This document shows, piece by piece, positions 50,446 to 61,560 of a DNA stretch of 64,000 nucleotides. A program made the translations under genes and the position numbers. The first letter of the stretch is position 1; each line of letters starts with the position of its first letter. Under the pieces are notes generated by a model. That model saw nothing but the letters and a program-made list of their open reading frames with translations, was not told the DNA's origin and did no database searches. Origin of the DNA: Balaenoptera acutorostrata (lineage: Eukaryota > Chordata > Mammalia > Artiodactyla > Balaenopteridae); the NCBI RefSeq assembly GCF_949987535.1, contig NC_080068.1:85213254-85277253 (forward strand), given 5' to 3'.

Positions 50446-50775
50446 GTTTTGTTTTTTATTTTAATATATAGAAGCTGTACTTTTTTTTTTTAAGTATTTA
50501 TTTATTTATTTATGGCTGTGTTGGGTCTTTGTTTCTGTGTGAGGGCTTTCTCTAGTTGTGGCAAGCGGGGGCCACTCTTCATCGCGGTGCGCGGGCCTCT
50601 CACTATCGCGGCCTCTCTTGTTGCGGAGCACAGGCTCCAGATGCGCAGGCTCAGTAATTGTAGCTCACGGGCCCAGTTGCTCCGCGGCACGTGGGATCTT
50701 CCCAGACCAGGGCTCGAACCCATGTCCCCTGCATTGGCAGGCAGATTCTCAACCACTGCGCCACCAGGGAAGCCC
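50446..50775 (-). mobile_element. CHR SINE with extra sequence in its tail
   Basis: Minus-strand CHR SINE. The head GGGGCTTCCCTGGTGGCGCA is at the high-coordinate end and the body runs to GACCCAACACAGCC near 50512. A perfect 15 bp flank CTACAATAGTGTTTT is at 50431-50445 and 50776-50790. Between the left flank and the A-rich tail lie about 35 extra bases (50446-50480), so the inserted unit is longer than a plain SINE. Confidence 0.92.
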
Positions 50776-50790
50776 CTACAATAGTGTTTT

Positions 50791-51067
50791 TAATACGAAA
50801 TTGCTTTTGTAATTTTAGGATCACAGTGTTGTGCAAGTCCAAAGAGTTCCATTCACTTTTTATGATATGTGACTAGCAACTCCAGAAACAGAACTGAGTG
50901 GATGATACAATCTGGGGCTGCACAATGAAGACAACTTGAACTCTCAGAACTACTCAGGAAATAATCTTTGTTGCCTATTAAGAGCAGGTTCACATACTTT
51001 TAAAATTAGCTGAAAAGGAAGATATCTAAGATGTACAGAGAAGTCAGGAAAATATTACAGCCTGGAT

Positions 51068-51111
<44 letters not shown>

Positions 51112-51479
51112 TCTAGAAGGGTAAAACCATACCCCACTAACCACTAACCTCTTTAAGATATAATCCTCCTGTGAGTTTTCTTATAACAACCACAGACAGC
51201 AAGGACTTGCATTTCCCCAGTCTTCACTATAAATATCAAAATATTCTTCATCCTTTAAGGAAGAAATATACACAAATATATAATTTGTATCTCAACATCA
51301 GTAGATTATTTTCTGTTTTTCTGACATGACATGATTTTACCATTATTTACAGTTGTTGATTTGTGTTTGTTGGAGATTCTATGATAATGACCTGTATCAG
51401 CCATTGTGGTATTGACTGATTATTGTTCCTAATACCCATTTGTACTATTCTTTCTCACTAAAAGGACCAGCAATATTTA
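50791..51479. other. Unassigned sequence with a (CA)n run
   Basis: No gene or named repeat recognised except the (CA)n run at 51070-51109. Confidence 0.4.
51070..51109. repeat. (CA)n microsatellite
   Basis: About 20 CA units. Confidence 0.98.
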
Positions 51480-51850
51480 ACCAGGTACCTGACTAGCCAG
51501 AGTACCTTACCCAGACTGCATTGTTCAGCCTTCTTTCTAAGAGTAGTCATGAGACTATGTTCTGACCAATGCAGTATGGTTGGACCTAATTCAAGCAGAA
51601 GGTGGAAATGTGCTTGGTTAGGTGGACTTGGTATCATGCATTTGTCATCACCATGACTATCTTATTCACTGTTCCAAGGAGAATGAAAGGGGTGTAGGGC
51701 CGAACTGGACCCCATCTTCCATAAGGAGCAAAGCCTACAGAAGAGAGGCTGACCTCCACTGATTTATGGATGTGTGCTGGAGATTAAATGGTGCTTATTT
51801 TAAGCCACTTAGTTTCTGGATAGTTTGTTTCACAGCATTATCAAGACAAT
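51480..51850 (+). mobile_element. Ancient LTR-like or MER-type repeat
   Basis: The end phrase TTTTAAGCCACTTAGTTTCTGG (51799-51820), followed by TAGTTTGTTTCACAGCATTATC, is typical of an abundant mammalian MaLR/MER-type repeat. The 5' part also matches that style (AGACTATGTTCTGACCAATGCAGTATG near 51552). The subfamily is not assigned. Confidence 0.45.
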
Positions 51851-52930
51851 AGTTTATTTTCGTATCATTCTATCTTCTTTAAGCTCTTTTCATTTTGGAT
51901 TTTCTGCTACTCACTATTCCTAACTAAATAGCTAAAACTATTCCTAACTAAAATGTTGTACACAATGTGTATTAACTTTTTAAGAATTAAAGTTATTTAA
52001 AAAATAATTAAAGTTATTTTTCCTTTTTCTACCTCAATGGCAGAGGCTTCTCAATTGCTGCAACAATCCTCAGCTTCCCTGTCAGGCAAGAAGAGTGTGA
52101 TGAAAGGGTCACTCCCCACACAGTTTATTTCCAATAGCAACATCACATCTACTATTTTAAATGTTAAAGGAATCATAGAGTGTAACTTTAAACAATTTTA
52201 ACTTGTTAAAGAAATCCTATTTGATTTTGTTCTTAAAATTGTTTTTTTTTTTTTGAGGAAAATAGTGTCATATACAGTTTACAATTTGTGAAATCATTTA
52301 AACAAAAGCCATTATGTAGTCAATGAAAATGGTATTTAAAATATATTAATATAAGCTTGGGTTGAAATGCCTTTTAGTGGCCAAATAACTTTAGAATTAT
52401 TATTAAAATATTCAGAGGCTCAATTGCCTTATCAAAAAAACAGAAATATTAATAAACTCTTTGCAATCTTGTTATGAGTATAATATTATCTGATAGTTTT
52501 AATATTAAACAAGTATTATGAGCAAAGGCAGACAATCCAGCTCCCATTATGAAAATTTCCACATAATCGGGTCCTTTCTTTGCATTTCTCAAACAATATT
52601 AATGACATGCAAACGTCACAGCAAAGACTACTTGAATTCTTCCTTTTCTTTCCTGAAAAATGCACTCATTCTTTGAAGGTCTCTTTTCAAAATCTTTTGT
52701 AAACCCTCCTCAACGTTCCTATTCCTTTTCCCCAATGGTATTTCCATCTAATCTCCTCTTTACCCCCTCTCCTGGGTCAAAAAGCACAGAAGATTCCTCT
52801 AAAGGTAGACAGTTGCCTCTTGAGGGAGAACGTTGAGGGGGAGATACTGAGCAAATTCCTGTAATAAAGTAGGAGGGAAAAAATGTTGACAATATTTTAA
52901 TAAATGTCATCCTATACATAGATATCATAT
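51851..52930. other. Unassigned AT-rich sequence
   Basis: No gene or named repeat recognised. Confidence 0.4.
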
Positions 52931-52936
52931 AAAATA

Positions 52937-52977
52937 TATCTATATCTATCTATCTTTCTATCTATTAGATAGATAGC
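52937..52977. repeat. (TATC)n/(GATA)n palindromic simple repeat
   Basis: TATC units (with one TTTC) run into TAGATAGATAG, so the repeat can fold back on itself. Confidence 0.9.
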
Positions 52978-53009
52978 ACAGTATCTGGTGTGCATTTGAA
53001 GCTCAACAA

Positions 53010-53160
53010 ATATTAATATTCTACCATTATTTTATTTAATTCTCACAACTCTGAGTACGAGACAGGAAAAAATATTATAATCCTTTTTTAATGAATAAGA
53101 AAACAAATGTAGAAAGGTTGAGTTAAATGTTCATGACCATATGGCTAAAAAATGATGAAA
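53010..53160 (+). mobile_element. MIR-type SINE
   Basis: MIR-like order: TTTATTTAATTCTCACAACTCTGAGTACGAGACAGG (53031-53066), AATGAATAAGAAAACAAATGTAGAAAGGTTGAGTTAAATG (53090-53129), and CATGACCATATGGCTAAAAA. Degraded. Confidence 0.6.
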
Positions 53161-53359
53161 ACTAATTATAAATGGAGAAAAGGGTAAGAAAAAAATTTGC
53201 GTGTGTGTATGTTTTCATCTCAATATTCAACATTTAATGTGCCCCATAGTCTAACTAAGATTTTAGGTTTTAGGACTTATTCTTCGATATTCTTAAAATT
53301 AAGGTTTATCTTATATGAAGCCACATACAGCTATCTTAAGTGTTTAAATCAATGTAAGT
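53161..53359. other. Unassigned AT-rich sequence
   Basis: Nothing recognised. Confidence 0.35.
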
Positions 53360-54220
53360 CAAGATGAGGTGAGCATACAGCATGAAAATTCTGCCAAGAT
53401 CAAGCTATAGAATATTTCCAGCACTCCAGAATGCATTCTCACGCTCCTTCCCAGTTAACATTCCTCCCCAATGGTAACGCCTATCTTGATCTCCATCTGC
53501 ATAAAATATTTTTGTCTATTTTAAAATTTAATATAAATAACATTTTAAAGAGCAGGTTCTACTCTCTTGTGTCTTGACTTCATTCTCCCTACATCATCCA
53601 TCCATTTTGTTGCATATTCTTAATTTTTATTACTCATTGTATGAACAAACTAGTTTATTTCATTTTATCCATTTGATGTCATTTAAGTTGCTCTTAATTT
53701 GAGGCAATTATGAATTTTTTTGTCCATGTTTTTGGAACTTCTAGGCATTCATTTCTCTTGAGCATATATCAGGAGTGGAATTGCCAGGCTTTATCATACA
53801 TGTATGATTAATTTTATTTAATAATGCCAAATAATTCCCAAAATAATTGTATTAATTTGCACTGACACAAATAATATAAAAGATCTAGTTGCTCAACATC
53901 TTTGCCAAAACTTGGTAATATCAGTATTTTAATTTTAGCCATTCTGTTGAGTGTTTAATACTACCTAACTATGGTTGAAATTTACATTTATTTGATGATA
54001 AATAATGCTGAGCACACTTTATATATTTTAGACATGGATAGCTCATCAGAGCAGTGCCTATTCAAAACTTAGTTGTATTAAAACTTGCTTATCAACCTTT
54101 TTAATGTTTTGAAGATTATTTTTGTAATTTAGATTCATATCCTTTGTAGGCTTTATCTGTGGCAAATTTCACTCATTATGACTTTCATATTTCACTTCCT
54201 TAATGGAATTTTTTTAATGA
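53360..54220 (-). mobile_element. Ancient LINE-1 (L1M-type), antisense
   Basis: T-rich matches to the antisense of an old L1 3' end: CAGCACTCCAGAATGC (53420), GCATTCATTTCTCTTGAGC (53745), GGAGTGGAATTGCCAGGC (53772), TTTTAATTTTAGCCATTCTGTTGAGTG (53926-53952), and GATGATAAATAATGCTGAGCAC (53994). This is much more degraded than the other L1 pieces. Confidence 0.65.
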
Positions 54221-54393
54221 ATTAGTCATTAATTAAATAAAGCTCAATTGATCTATCTCTTCTTATATGATTAATACTTTTTTTTGAACTTAGGCTTTTA
54301 AAGTTAATGAACAAATGGAATAATTTCTACTTACCATGTCATACTTATGTATTATATTTATATATGAAGATGATCTACATACCTATATGAGAA

Positions 54394-54432
<39 letters not shown>
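54394..54432. repeat. (GT)n(AT)n compound microsatellite
   Basis: TG run followed by an AT run, with ACACATACACATACA immediately after. Confidence 0.95.
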
Positions 54433-54727
54433 TATACACATACACATACAAAAAAATGAAATGCTATCTATTTACTGTATAAATTGTGTGGGAAAGGAAG
54501 AGAGAGTAAGCTAGAATTTGAATATGCTTAAAAGTAGTTTGTTTAATGGGTGGGCCAAAATGTTCCTTCGTTTTTTCCCATAACATGGCTCTAGTAGCAC
54601 TTAGTTGTCTTTAACTTCATTTGAAACAATTTTGTTAGATTGTACGTGACAGCTGTCATATTAGCATGCATTTAAAAAAAGACTTATCAAAATTGGTGAA
54701 TTTTTGTGTAGCCATTTTAATATTGAA

Positions 54728-56538
54728 GATGGAGAAAAAAAGCAACATTTTCAGCATATTATGCTTTATTATTTCAAGAAAGGTAAAAACACAACTGAAA
54801 TGCACCAAAAGATTTATGTAGTGTATGGAGAAGGTGCTGTGACTGATCGAACATGTCAAAAGTGGTTTGCAAAGTTTCATGCTGGAGATTTCTTGCTGGA
54901 CGATGCTCCACAGTCAGGTAGAACAGTTGAAGTTGATAGCAATCAAATAAAAACAATAACTGAGAACAATCAACGTTATACCACATGGGAGACAGCCGAC
55001 ATAGTCAAAATATCCAAATCAAGTGTTGAAAATCATTTGCACCAGCTTGGTTATGTGAATCGCTTTGATGTTTCAGTTCCACATAAGTTAAGCAGAATAA
55101 ACCTTCTTGACCATATTTCTGCATGTAATTCTCTACTTAAACATAACAAAAATGTTCTTTTTTTTTAAAGTTTTTTTTTAACATCTGTATTGGAGTATAA
55201 TTGCTTTACAATGGTGTGTTAGTTTCTGCTGTATAACAAAGTGAATCAGCCATACATATACATATATCCCCATATCTCCTCCCTCTTGTGTCTCCCTCCC
55301 ACATTCCCTATCCCACCCCTCTAGGTGGACACAAAGTACTGAGCTGATCTCCCTGTGCTATGCAGCTGCTTCCCACTAGCTATCTGTTTTACATTTGGTA
55401 GTGTATATATGTCCATGCCACTCTCTCACTTTGTCCCAGCTTACCCTTCCCCCTCCCCGTGTCCTCAAGACCATTCTCTATGTCTGCGTCTTTATTCCTG
55501 TCCTGCCCCTAGGTTCTTCAGAACCATTTTTTTTTTTCTTTTAGATTCCACATATATGTGTTAGCATATGGTATTGGTTTTTCTCTTTCTGACTTACTTC
55601 ACTCTGTATGACAGTCTCTAGGTCCATCCACCTCACTACAAATAACTCAATTTCGTTTCTTTTTATGGCTGAGTAATATTCCGTTGTATATATGTGCCAC
55701 ATCTTCTTTATCCATTCATCTGTTGATGGACACTAGGTTGTTTCCATGTCCTGGCTATTGTAAATAGAGCTGCAATGAACATTGTGGTACATGACTCTTT
55801 GAATTATGGTTTTCTCAGGATATATGCCCAGTAGTTGGATTGCTGGGTCATATGGTAGTTCTAATTTTAGTTTTCTAAGGAACCTCGATACTGTTCTCCA
55901 TAGTGGCTGTATCAATTTACATTCCCACCAACAGTGCAAGAGGGTTCCCTTTTCTCCACACCCTCTCAAATTGTGACGGCGATGAAAATTGGATACTGTA
56001 CAACAATGTGGAACAGAAGAGAATGTGGGGAAAGCGAAATGAACCACCACCAACCACACGAAAGGCCGGTCTTCATCCAAACAAGCTGATGTTGTGTATA
56101 TGGTGGAATTGGAAGGGAGTCCTCCCTTATGAGCTCCTTCTGGAAAACCAAATGATTAATTCCAACAAGTACTGCTCCCAGTTAGACCAACTGAAAGCAG
56201 CACTCGATGAAAAGCGTTCAGAATTAGTCAACAGAAAACGCATAATCTTCCATCAGGATAACGCAAGACCGCATGTTTCTTTGATGACCAAGCAAAAACT
56301 GTTACAGCTTGGCTGGGAAGTTCTGATTCATCCACTGTATTCACCAGACATTGCACCTTTGGATTCCCATTTACTTTGGTCTTTACAAAATTCTTTTAAT
56401 GGAAAAAATTTCAATTTCCTGGAAGACTATAAAAGGCACCTGGAACAGTTCTTTGCTCAAAAAGATAAAAAGTTTTGGGAAGATGGAATTATGAAGTTGC
56501 CTGAAAAATGGCAGAAGGTAGTGGAACAAAAGGGTTAA
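54728..56538 (+). pseudogene. Mariner transposase (DD34D), interrupted
   Basis: The transposase cuts and joins mariner ends. The N-terminal part (open from 54704 to 55168; the likely original ATG is near 54728) holds the paired helix-turn-helix: a first motif ending in TCQKWFAKFHAGDF and a second around TADIVKISKSSVENHLHQLGY. The C-terminal part (to 56538) shows the catalytic acid in the DEN-type block near 55985-55993, HQDNARPHVS (second Asp) and YSPDIAPLD (third Asp), spaced by 34 residues. The first catalytic block needs a one-base shift after the L1 junction. The L1 insertion removes any chance of translation. Confidence 0.9.
55158..55967 (-). mobile_element. 5'-truncated LINE-1 inside the mariner
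   Basis: An 810 bp minus-strand L1 3' piece. The T-run at about 55158-55181 is the complement of the A-tail. It continues through the 3' UTR and ORF2 C-terminus to ...CACCCTCTC at 55967. Mariner sequence resumes at 55968. No clear target-site duplication is visible, and up to a dozen mariner bases may be missing at the left side. Confidence 0.92.
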
Positions 56539-56627
56539 TATGCTGTTCAATAAAGTTCTTGGTGAAGATGAAAAATGTGTCTTTTATTTTTACTTAAAAA
56601 AACAAAGGCACTTTTTGGCTCACCCAA

Positions 56628-57839
56628 TATTATAAAGTTAAAACATTTTTTATTGTGTGTATACTACTATTATGTATTTTTATAGAGAGAGAATTTGTTA
56701 AGCTAAAGTGAAATATCCTTTAGAATCAGCTGAATTTATGTCCAATGCAAAGTTGGTAAGATTTAAATTTGTATATTTTTACTCTTATTTTATTTTTTGT
56801 TTGTATAGAAACATCCCTAAAAATGATGACTATAATTAAATGTGAAACAAAGAACACAACTAGAAGTAATGGATTAATAGGAAAAAAAAGGAAAAAAAAT
56901 GTATTGATAAAATGTCACTACAAATCAGCATCAAATTAAGGACTTCACAGTGTTATACGCTTTTTATCTTTTGCTTCAATAGAGTAAAATAAGATAAAAT
57001 CAGACATTGGACTCAGAGACAAAACTAAGCAGCTTAATTTGAACACTTGATTCCTTAATTCCATTCACATTGGAAATATCATTAAGCTATGTTTCTTGAA
57101 AAAGAAAGGAACATTTGAGTTAGTATACATTAATGTTGCAATACATGGATAAACAAAATAAATTTTATTCTGGGTTAAATTAGTTACTTTTTTAAATGGT
57201 TAAATGGATGGAATTAGAGAAAGATTAATACAAGATATTAATTTTTATCTGAATTTTATTTTAAATTTAGTAATAACTGACACTATATGGAGAGGAAAAG
57301 AAAAAATAAGTTGGCAGTATTGTGCCCCAAATGACAAGGTGACAGATGTTTCCATATTGTCAAGAGATTATTTGATGGTTTTTTTTTGAAGTTTTTAGAT
57401 GTCTGTGAGTCTTAATTACACAAGCACCAAGAGCAATCAGACTGTCTAGTATAATTCTGAAATTTACAAAAGGAAAAAAAGAAAAATCTAAAAACTCTTG
57501 TGCAAATATAGACTTTTCAAATATACATATTATCTTGTTGACATTTATTGATATATGCCAGGCTTAAACTCTTATTTCTGAATACAAAAGAGATGGAATG
57601 ATTTTTTAAATATTTTGACACTAAACAGCAATCACTGTTGAATTTGGGACTTTCATATTCTTAATATTTTCCTTGAGACTTATGAATCATTATTGAACAA
57701 CTGTAGACTCATAGAATACCTATTAGTCTTTTAGTATGTAATTTTTCTAATCATACTTCCTGGGAAAATATATATATATGTCATCAGAGATGGTTATTCT
57801 CTGTAATCTCTCTACAGAGTAAGTATCTGAAGACTGAAA
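56628..57839. other. AT-rich sequence
   Basis: No gene or named repeat recognised. Confidence 0.4.
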
Positions 57840-57840
57840 T

Positions 57841-57905
57841 TGTTTTGGACTGAATTGTGTACCCTCCCCCTCAAATTCATATGTTGAAGCCTTAAAGCCC
57901 AGTGT
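57841..57905 (+). mobile_element. MaLR-like LTR 5' fragment
   Basis: TGTTTTGGACTGAATTGTGTACC, a CCCCCTCAAATTCATATGTTGAAGCC block and CCCAGTGTGACTA follow the 5' start of a common MaLR-like LTR. Only about 65 bases are recognisable. Confidence 0.55.
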
Positions 57906-58384
57906 GACTAAAGCTTCTTATGCTCAAAACCAAAACTTAAAAGTGGAGGTATTTGAAACAAATATTTTTGTATCATAATTACAATGGATGTAGGTGAAAT
58001 ATGTATTACTTTGTATTAAGTAACTTTTCCATATTCATGCTGTAATAATCAAAAATCATCTCCAGTGAAATATGTCATTGTTCATGAACACACCTAATCT
58101 TTAGTTATCTGTGTCTCTATTTATTTAGTGGTTGAAACTGGAAGTACCTTCATCATCATGACACATATCACATTCCTGTCCATCCCATTTTTCCAAGCCC
58201 ATCCAAATACCCATATGCTGCATGAAAACTTTTGATCGTATCAATTTACATTGATTTTTCACCCTCTGGGACTTCTGAGGATTTAGTTGAGCAACTGTTT
58301 ATCAGTTTTTAAACTGTTATTTAGTATATCCTTTCTATTAAATACTTTTTAAAGACAATGTATAATGTTAAATTATTTCCTGGA
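57906..58384. other. Unassigned AT-rich sequence
   Basis: Nothing recognised. Confidence 0.35.
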
Positions 58385-58540
58385 TAATAGTTAAGAGCAT
58401 TACTTACGGCTTCAAAGAGATAAGAGATCAAACATCTGCTCTCCTAATTATGTCTGTGCCCCTTAAAAAATCATTTAGTTAACACTCAGAGTCATTATTT
58501 GTAAAATAAGGTAGTTATAACCGTCCCAATTTTGTTTTTT
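58385..58540 (+). mobile_element. MIR SINE
   Basis: MIR-like TAGTTAAGAGCATTACTTACGGC (58387-58409), then CACTCAGAGTCATTATTTGTAAAATAAGG (58483-58511). Confidence 0.65.
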
Positions 58541-58791
58541 TGAGAATAAGCCTAAGTTGATAAACATAAAACACTAAAAATATTTCTTGACAGAATCATT
58601 GAAAAATATTACCTATGAATAAGTTTTACATTATTGTTTTTATATTAACAGGTACTTCACTAATACTTGAATAAATTAATGAAGGCTAATAATTATTTCA
58701 AAAATACTGTTTCAAAAGTACTATTCATAAAGTGTAAATTGAAAACTACTAAAATATAGATTAATATTGCCTCTATCTTCAGAGAGTTTTT

Positions 58792-59118
58792 TTTGTTTTG
58801 TTTTTTTAAATTATTAGCACCTTTAATTATTATTTATTTATTTATTTATTTATTTTGGCTGTGTTGGGTCTTCGTTTCTGTGCGAGGGCTTCCTCTAGTT
58901 GCGGCAAGCGGGGGCCACTCTTCATCGCGGTGCGCGGGCCTGTCACTATCGCGGCCTCTCTTGTTGCGGAGCACAGGCTCCAGACGCGCAGGCTCAGTAA
59001 TTGTGGCTCACGGGCCCAGACGCTCCGCGGCACGCGGGATCTTCCCAGACCAGGGCTCGAACCCGTGTCCCCTGCATTAGCAGGCAGACTCTCAACCACT
59101 GCGCCACCAGGGAAGCCC
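58792..59118 (-). mobile_element. CHR SINE with compound tail
   Basis: Minus-strand CHR SINE. The head GGGCTTCCCTGGTGGCGCAG is at 59099-59118, the B box GGTTCGAGCCC (minus) near 59054-59064, and the A-rich tail at about 58825-58855 on plus as TTTATTTATT. Left AGAGAGTTTTT (58781) and right AGAAAGTTTTT (59119) are a likely target-site duplication with one mismatch. About 30 bases of non-A sequence (58792-58825) sit between the tail and the left flank. Confidence 0.9.
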
Positions 59119-59130
59119 AGAAAGTTTTTA

Positions 59131-60719
59131 ATTGATAAAGAGAACTATAACATATATTTAAAAATATAAAAATGGAATGGACTGAATTTCATGTATCATG
59201 TGCAAACAAAATATTGCAGTTCAAAAGAGAGAGAACTTATGTTCAGGGAAAATATTAGCATATGGGTCATTTTTGAGCAAGGCTTGGTGGAAATGTAATA
59301 ATTCTTGTAGTTTGAAATGAATTATAGCAATTTCCAGGTAGAGAAAAGTGCCTTTGGAGAAGGCTTAAGTTTATTGCAAAGTGGCGTGTTGTATGATTTG
59401 TTCTTTAGCATTAGGCTGTGCAGAAGAGAATAGAATGGTAAGATCAGAAAAGGAGACTTGGCACAGGCTGAGGTCAACCCTGAGTGCCTGGCTAAAATCC
59501 TACTCTGATTTTGGCAGTTAATCATGGAGAAAATGGTATGAGAAGGCACAGTTGTGAGCAATGTAGGTGAGGGACAGGTGGCACTTCAGGGAATCATTTC
59601 CATAGTCTAAGGTGATGGATAATGAAGATCTGGCCTAGGATTAAAAGAGGAAGTAGATTAAACACATTTAAATTAAAGATTAAAGTCTTGCCAGGAGTGC
59701 ATACCGTAAGGAAGATGGGGTGAGCTTTCTGAGAAAGCCTCTCATTTTATTTAGAATTATGAGAACTGTGTTCCCTTATCGGTTACATGTAAGACGACTG
59801 ACTTAGAAAGAGTGTGGGAAAAGTTATGAAGGGCTCAAAATAAATGATTATATGGCTGAAAATGAACTCCTTGAGATAAAGGAAATGACATTATTTATTA
59901 AGGTCTGATAGAAGTGAAAAGCTATTTACCACATATTTTTGAAAACAAGATGATTTCATTTGAATATGTAATAAATATTAATAGATCATGTGAATATCAA
60001 AAACAATGAGGAATCTGATGGGACCCAACATTCACCATGACTTTATTGATAAAATTGAACATCTTGGTTATGGTTTAATTTTGGGGGGAATTTTGAAGGT
60101 CAAAGTATATACGTGCAAGTTGTGCTAATGAGAAAAGATGATAATAATTCACTCTCTTGTTAGTATATCTACTACTCTAAGAAGAATAATTAAATGGAAT
60201 TTTCACAGCGCAAATAAATTTTTGCACTTTCAAAATGTTAAAAGATTTATTCCTTGCTTACTGATAGAGACATAGCAATTAAAACTATAAACATAATCTT
60301 CTTATACTCAAATAGTTTCTACAAAATTGTAATTTTGAATTTGGTTTTCACTAAAGGAATAAACCAGCATAGGGTAGCAGTTTGCTAGCACAAAAGAGTA
60401 TTACTTCAATCACCTTAAGAATAATCCTTATTCTCATGGGGTTGATTTCAACCAGGAAGCATTCAGCAATGGGGCAAAGAGACTAGCCAAATTTAATAAG
60501 GCTGACAGGTTCTGACTTATTATCTTTTCCTCCCAGGGATGGCAATCTCATTCAAGTGACATAAACATGAAACCCAAGAATAACTGCTTAGCTGAATGAT
60601 GGTTTTTATTCTAAGTATTACATTCCAAAACAGAGTTTTTGATATGAGTTTGTAGAATGAAATCAGAAACAGCATTAGTTTTTCATGCATAAATAAATAA
60701 ATAATTAATAAGAAAGGCA
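59131..60719. other. AT-rich sequence
   Basis: No gene or named repeat recognised. The minus-strand frame at 59322-59561 has no domain. Confidence 0.4.
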
Positions 60720-61560
60720 TGCAAGGAAATTATAACTCAATACAGTCTAAATAGTGATTTTTCCCCCATTAGCATTTTAGGGTTTTAGAAATTCTATTCC
60801 TTTTAGATCCATTAAACACTGAAACCTGTCCACTGTAGGCTGAATAATAAAGCTCACAGGCTATGGAAATTGACTTTGAAAAAAAGGATTTATAGTCTCG
60901 ACCTTTGATCTTTGCAGAATCTGAGAAGTTTGCCCTGTACTGAGATGGAGGGAACTTTTATTAGGAAATGAAAATAATCCCTTTTATTAAAAAGAATGTG
61001 GAAGTGTATGCTTTGCAGCTAATTCAAAGCTGCTGTAAATAAAGCTCCTAGTGTTACAGTCAGATAGGAGGAAACCACCCCTTCATTTTTGCCTTCTCTT
61101 CTTCAGTAATTCCAGTCTTCGATAGAAATTGGTAAATGTTTCCACTGAGGCAGTAACTGCACAGCTAATAAGGAACGTGGAATGTGCATAAAATCATCAC
61201 TGAAGTGAATGGCATTCAACTAGCATAAACTGAGTAATTGTCTATGTACCTTTATAATCAAATTCACTCGCTTTCCAGGTAGTTCAATTAAACTGTACCT
61301 CATTAATGCCTTCGAGAATAAGGAAAGCCATCTTGCAAAATTTTAAATGACCTCAATCGAATCAGCTCAAAAAATACACTGAAATTGAACTATCTAAAAA
61401 ATTGACCTTGAAAAGCCTCTGTGTGCTTTCATAATCCTTTTAAATTAAATTATCCCTTCTAATTATTTACTAGCCATTTAATTCCCTTACATTTTCTTTA
61501 ATTTCCAACCTTTTAGCCCACCTTTGCCACAAAATTTTCTACAGGCAAGAGGGAAAAAAG
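60720..61560. promoter_or_regulatory. Candidate conserved non-coding element
   Basis: Repeat-free sequence with many TAAT/ATTA cores, a mix of base composition unlike neighbouring old repeats, and motifs such as GCTAATTCAAAGCTGCTG near 61017 and CTCATTAATGCC near 61299. This is a sequence-only guess; conservation was not tested. Confidence 0.25.

Larger units (their letters stand above)
54546..56627 (+). mobile_element. Mariner DNA transposon split by a LINE-1
   Basis: Terminal inverted repeats are visible. The left end reads ATGGGTGGGCCAAAATGTTC (54546-54565) and the right end, reverse-complemented, TTGGGTGAGCCAAAAAGTGC (near 56627). TA dinucleotides flank both ends (54544-54545 and 56628-56629), the mariner target. 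Removing the inserted L1 leaves about 1.27 kb, the normal mariner size. It encodes a transposase in two parts. The subfamily is not assigned; the protein resembles one common in insect and ruminant genomes. Confidence 0.92.
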
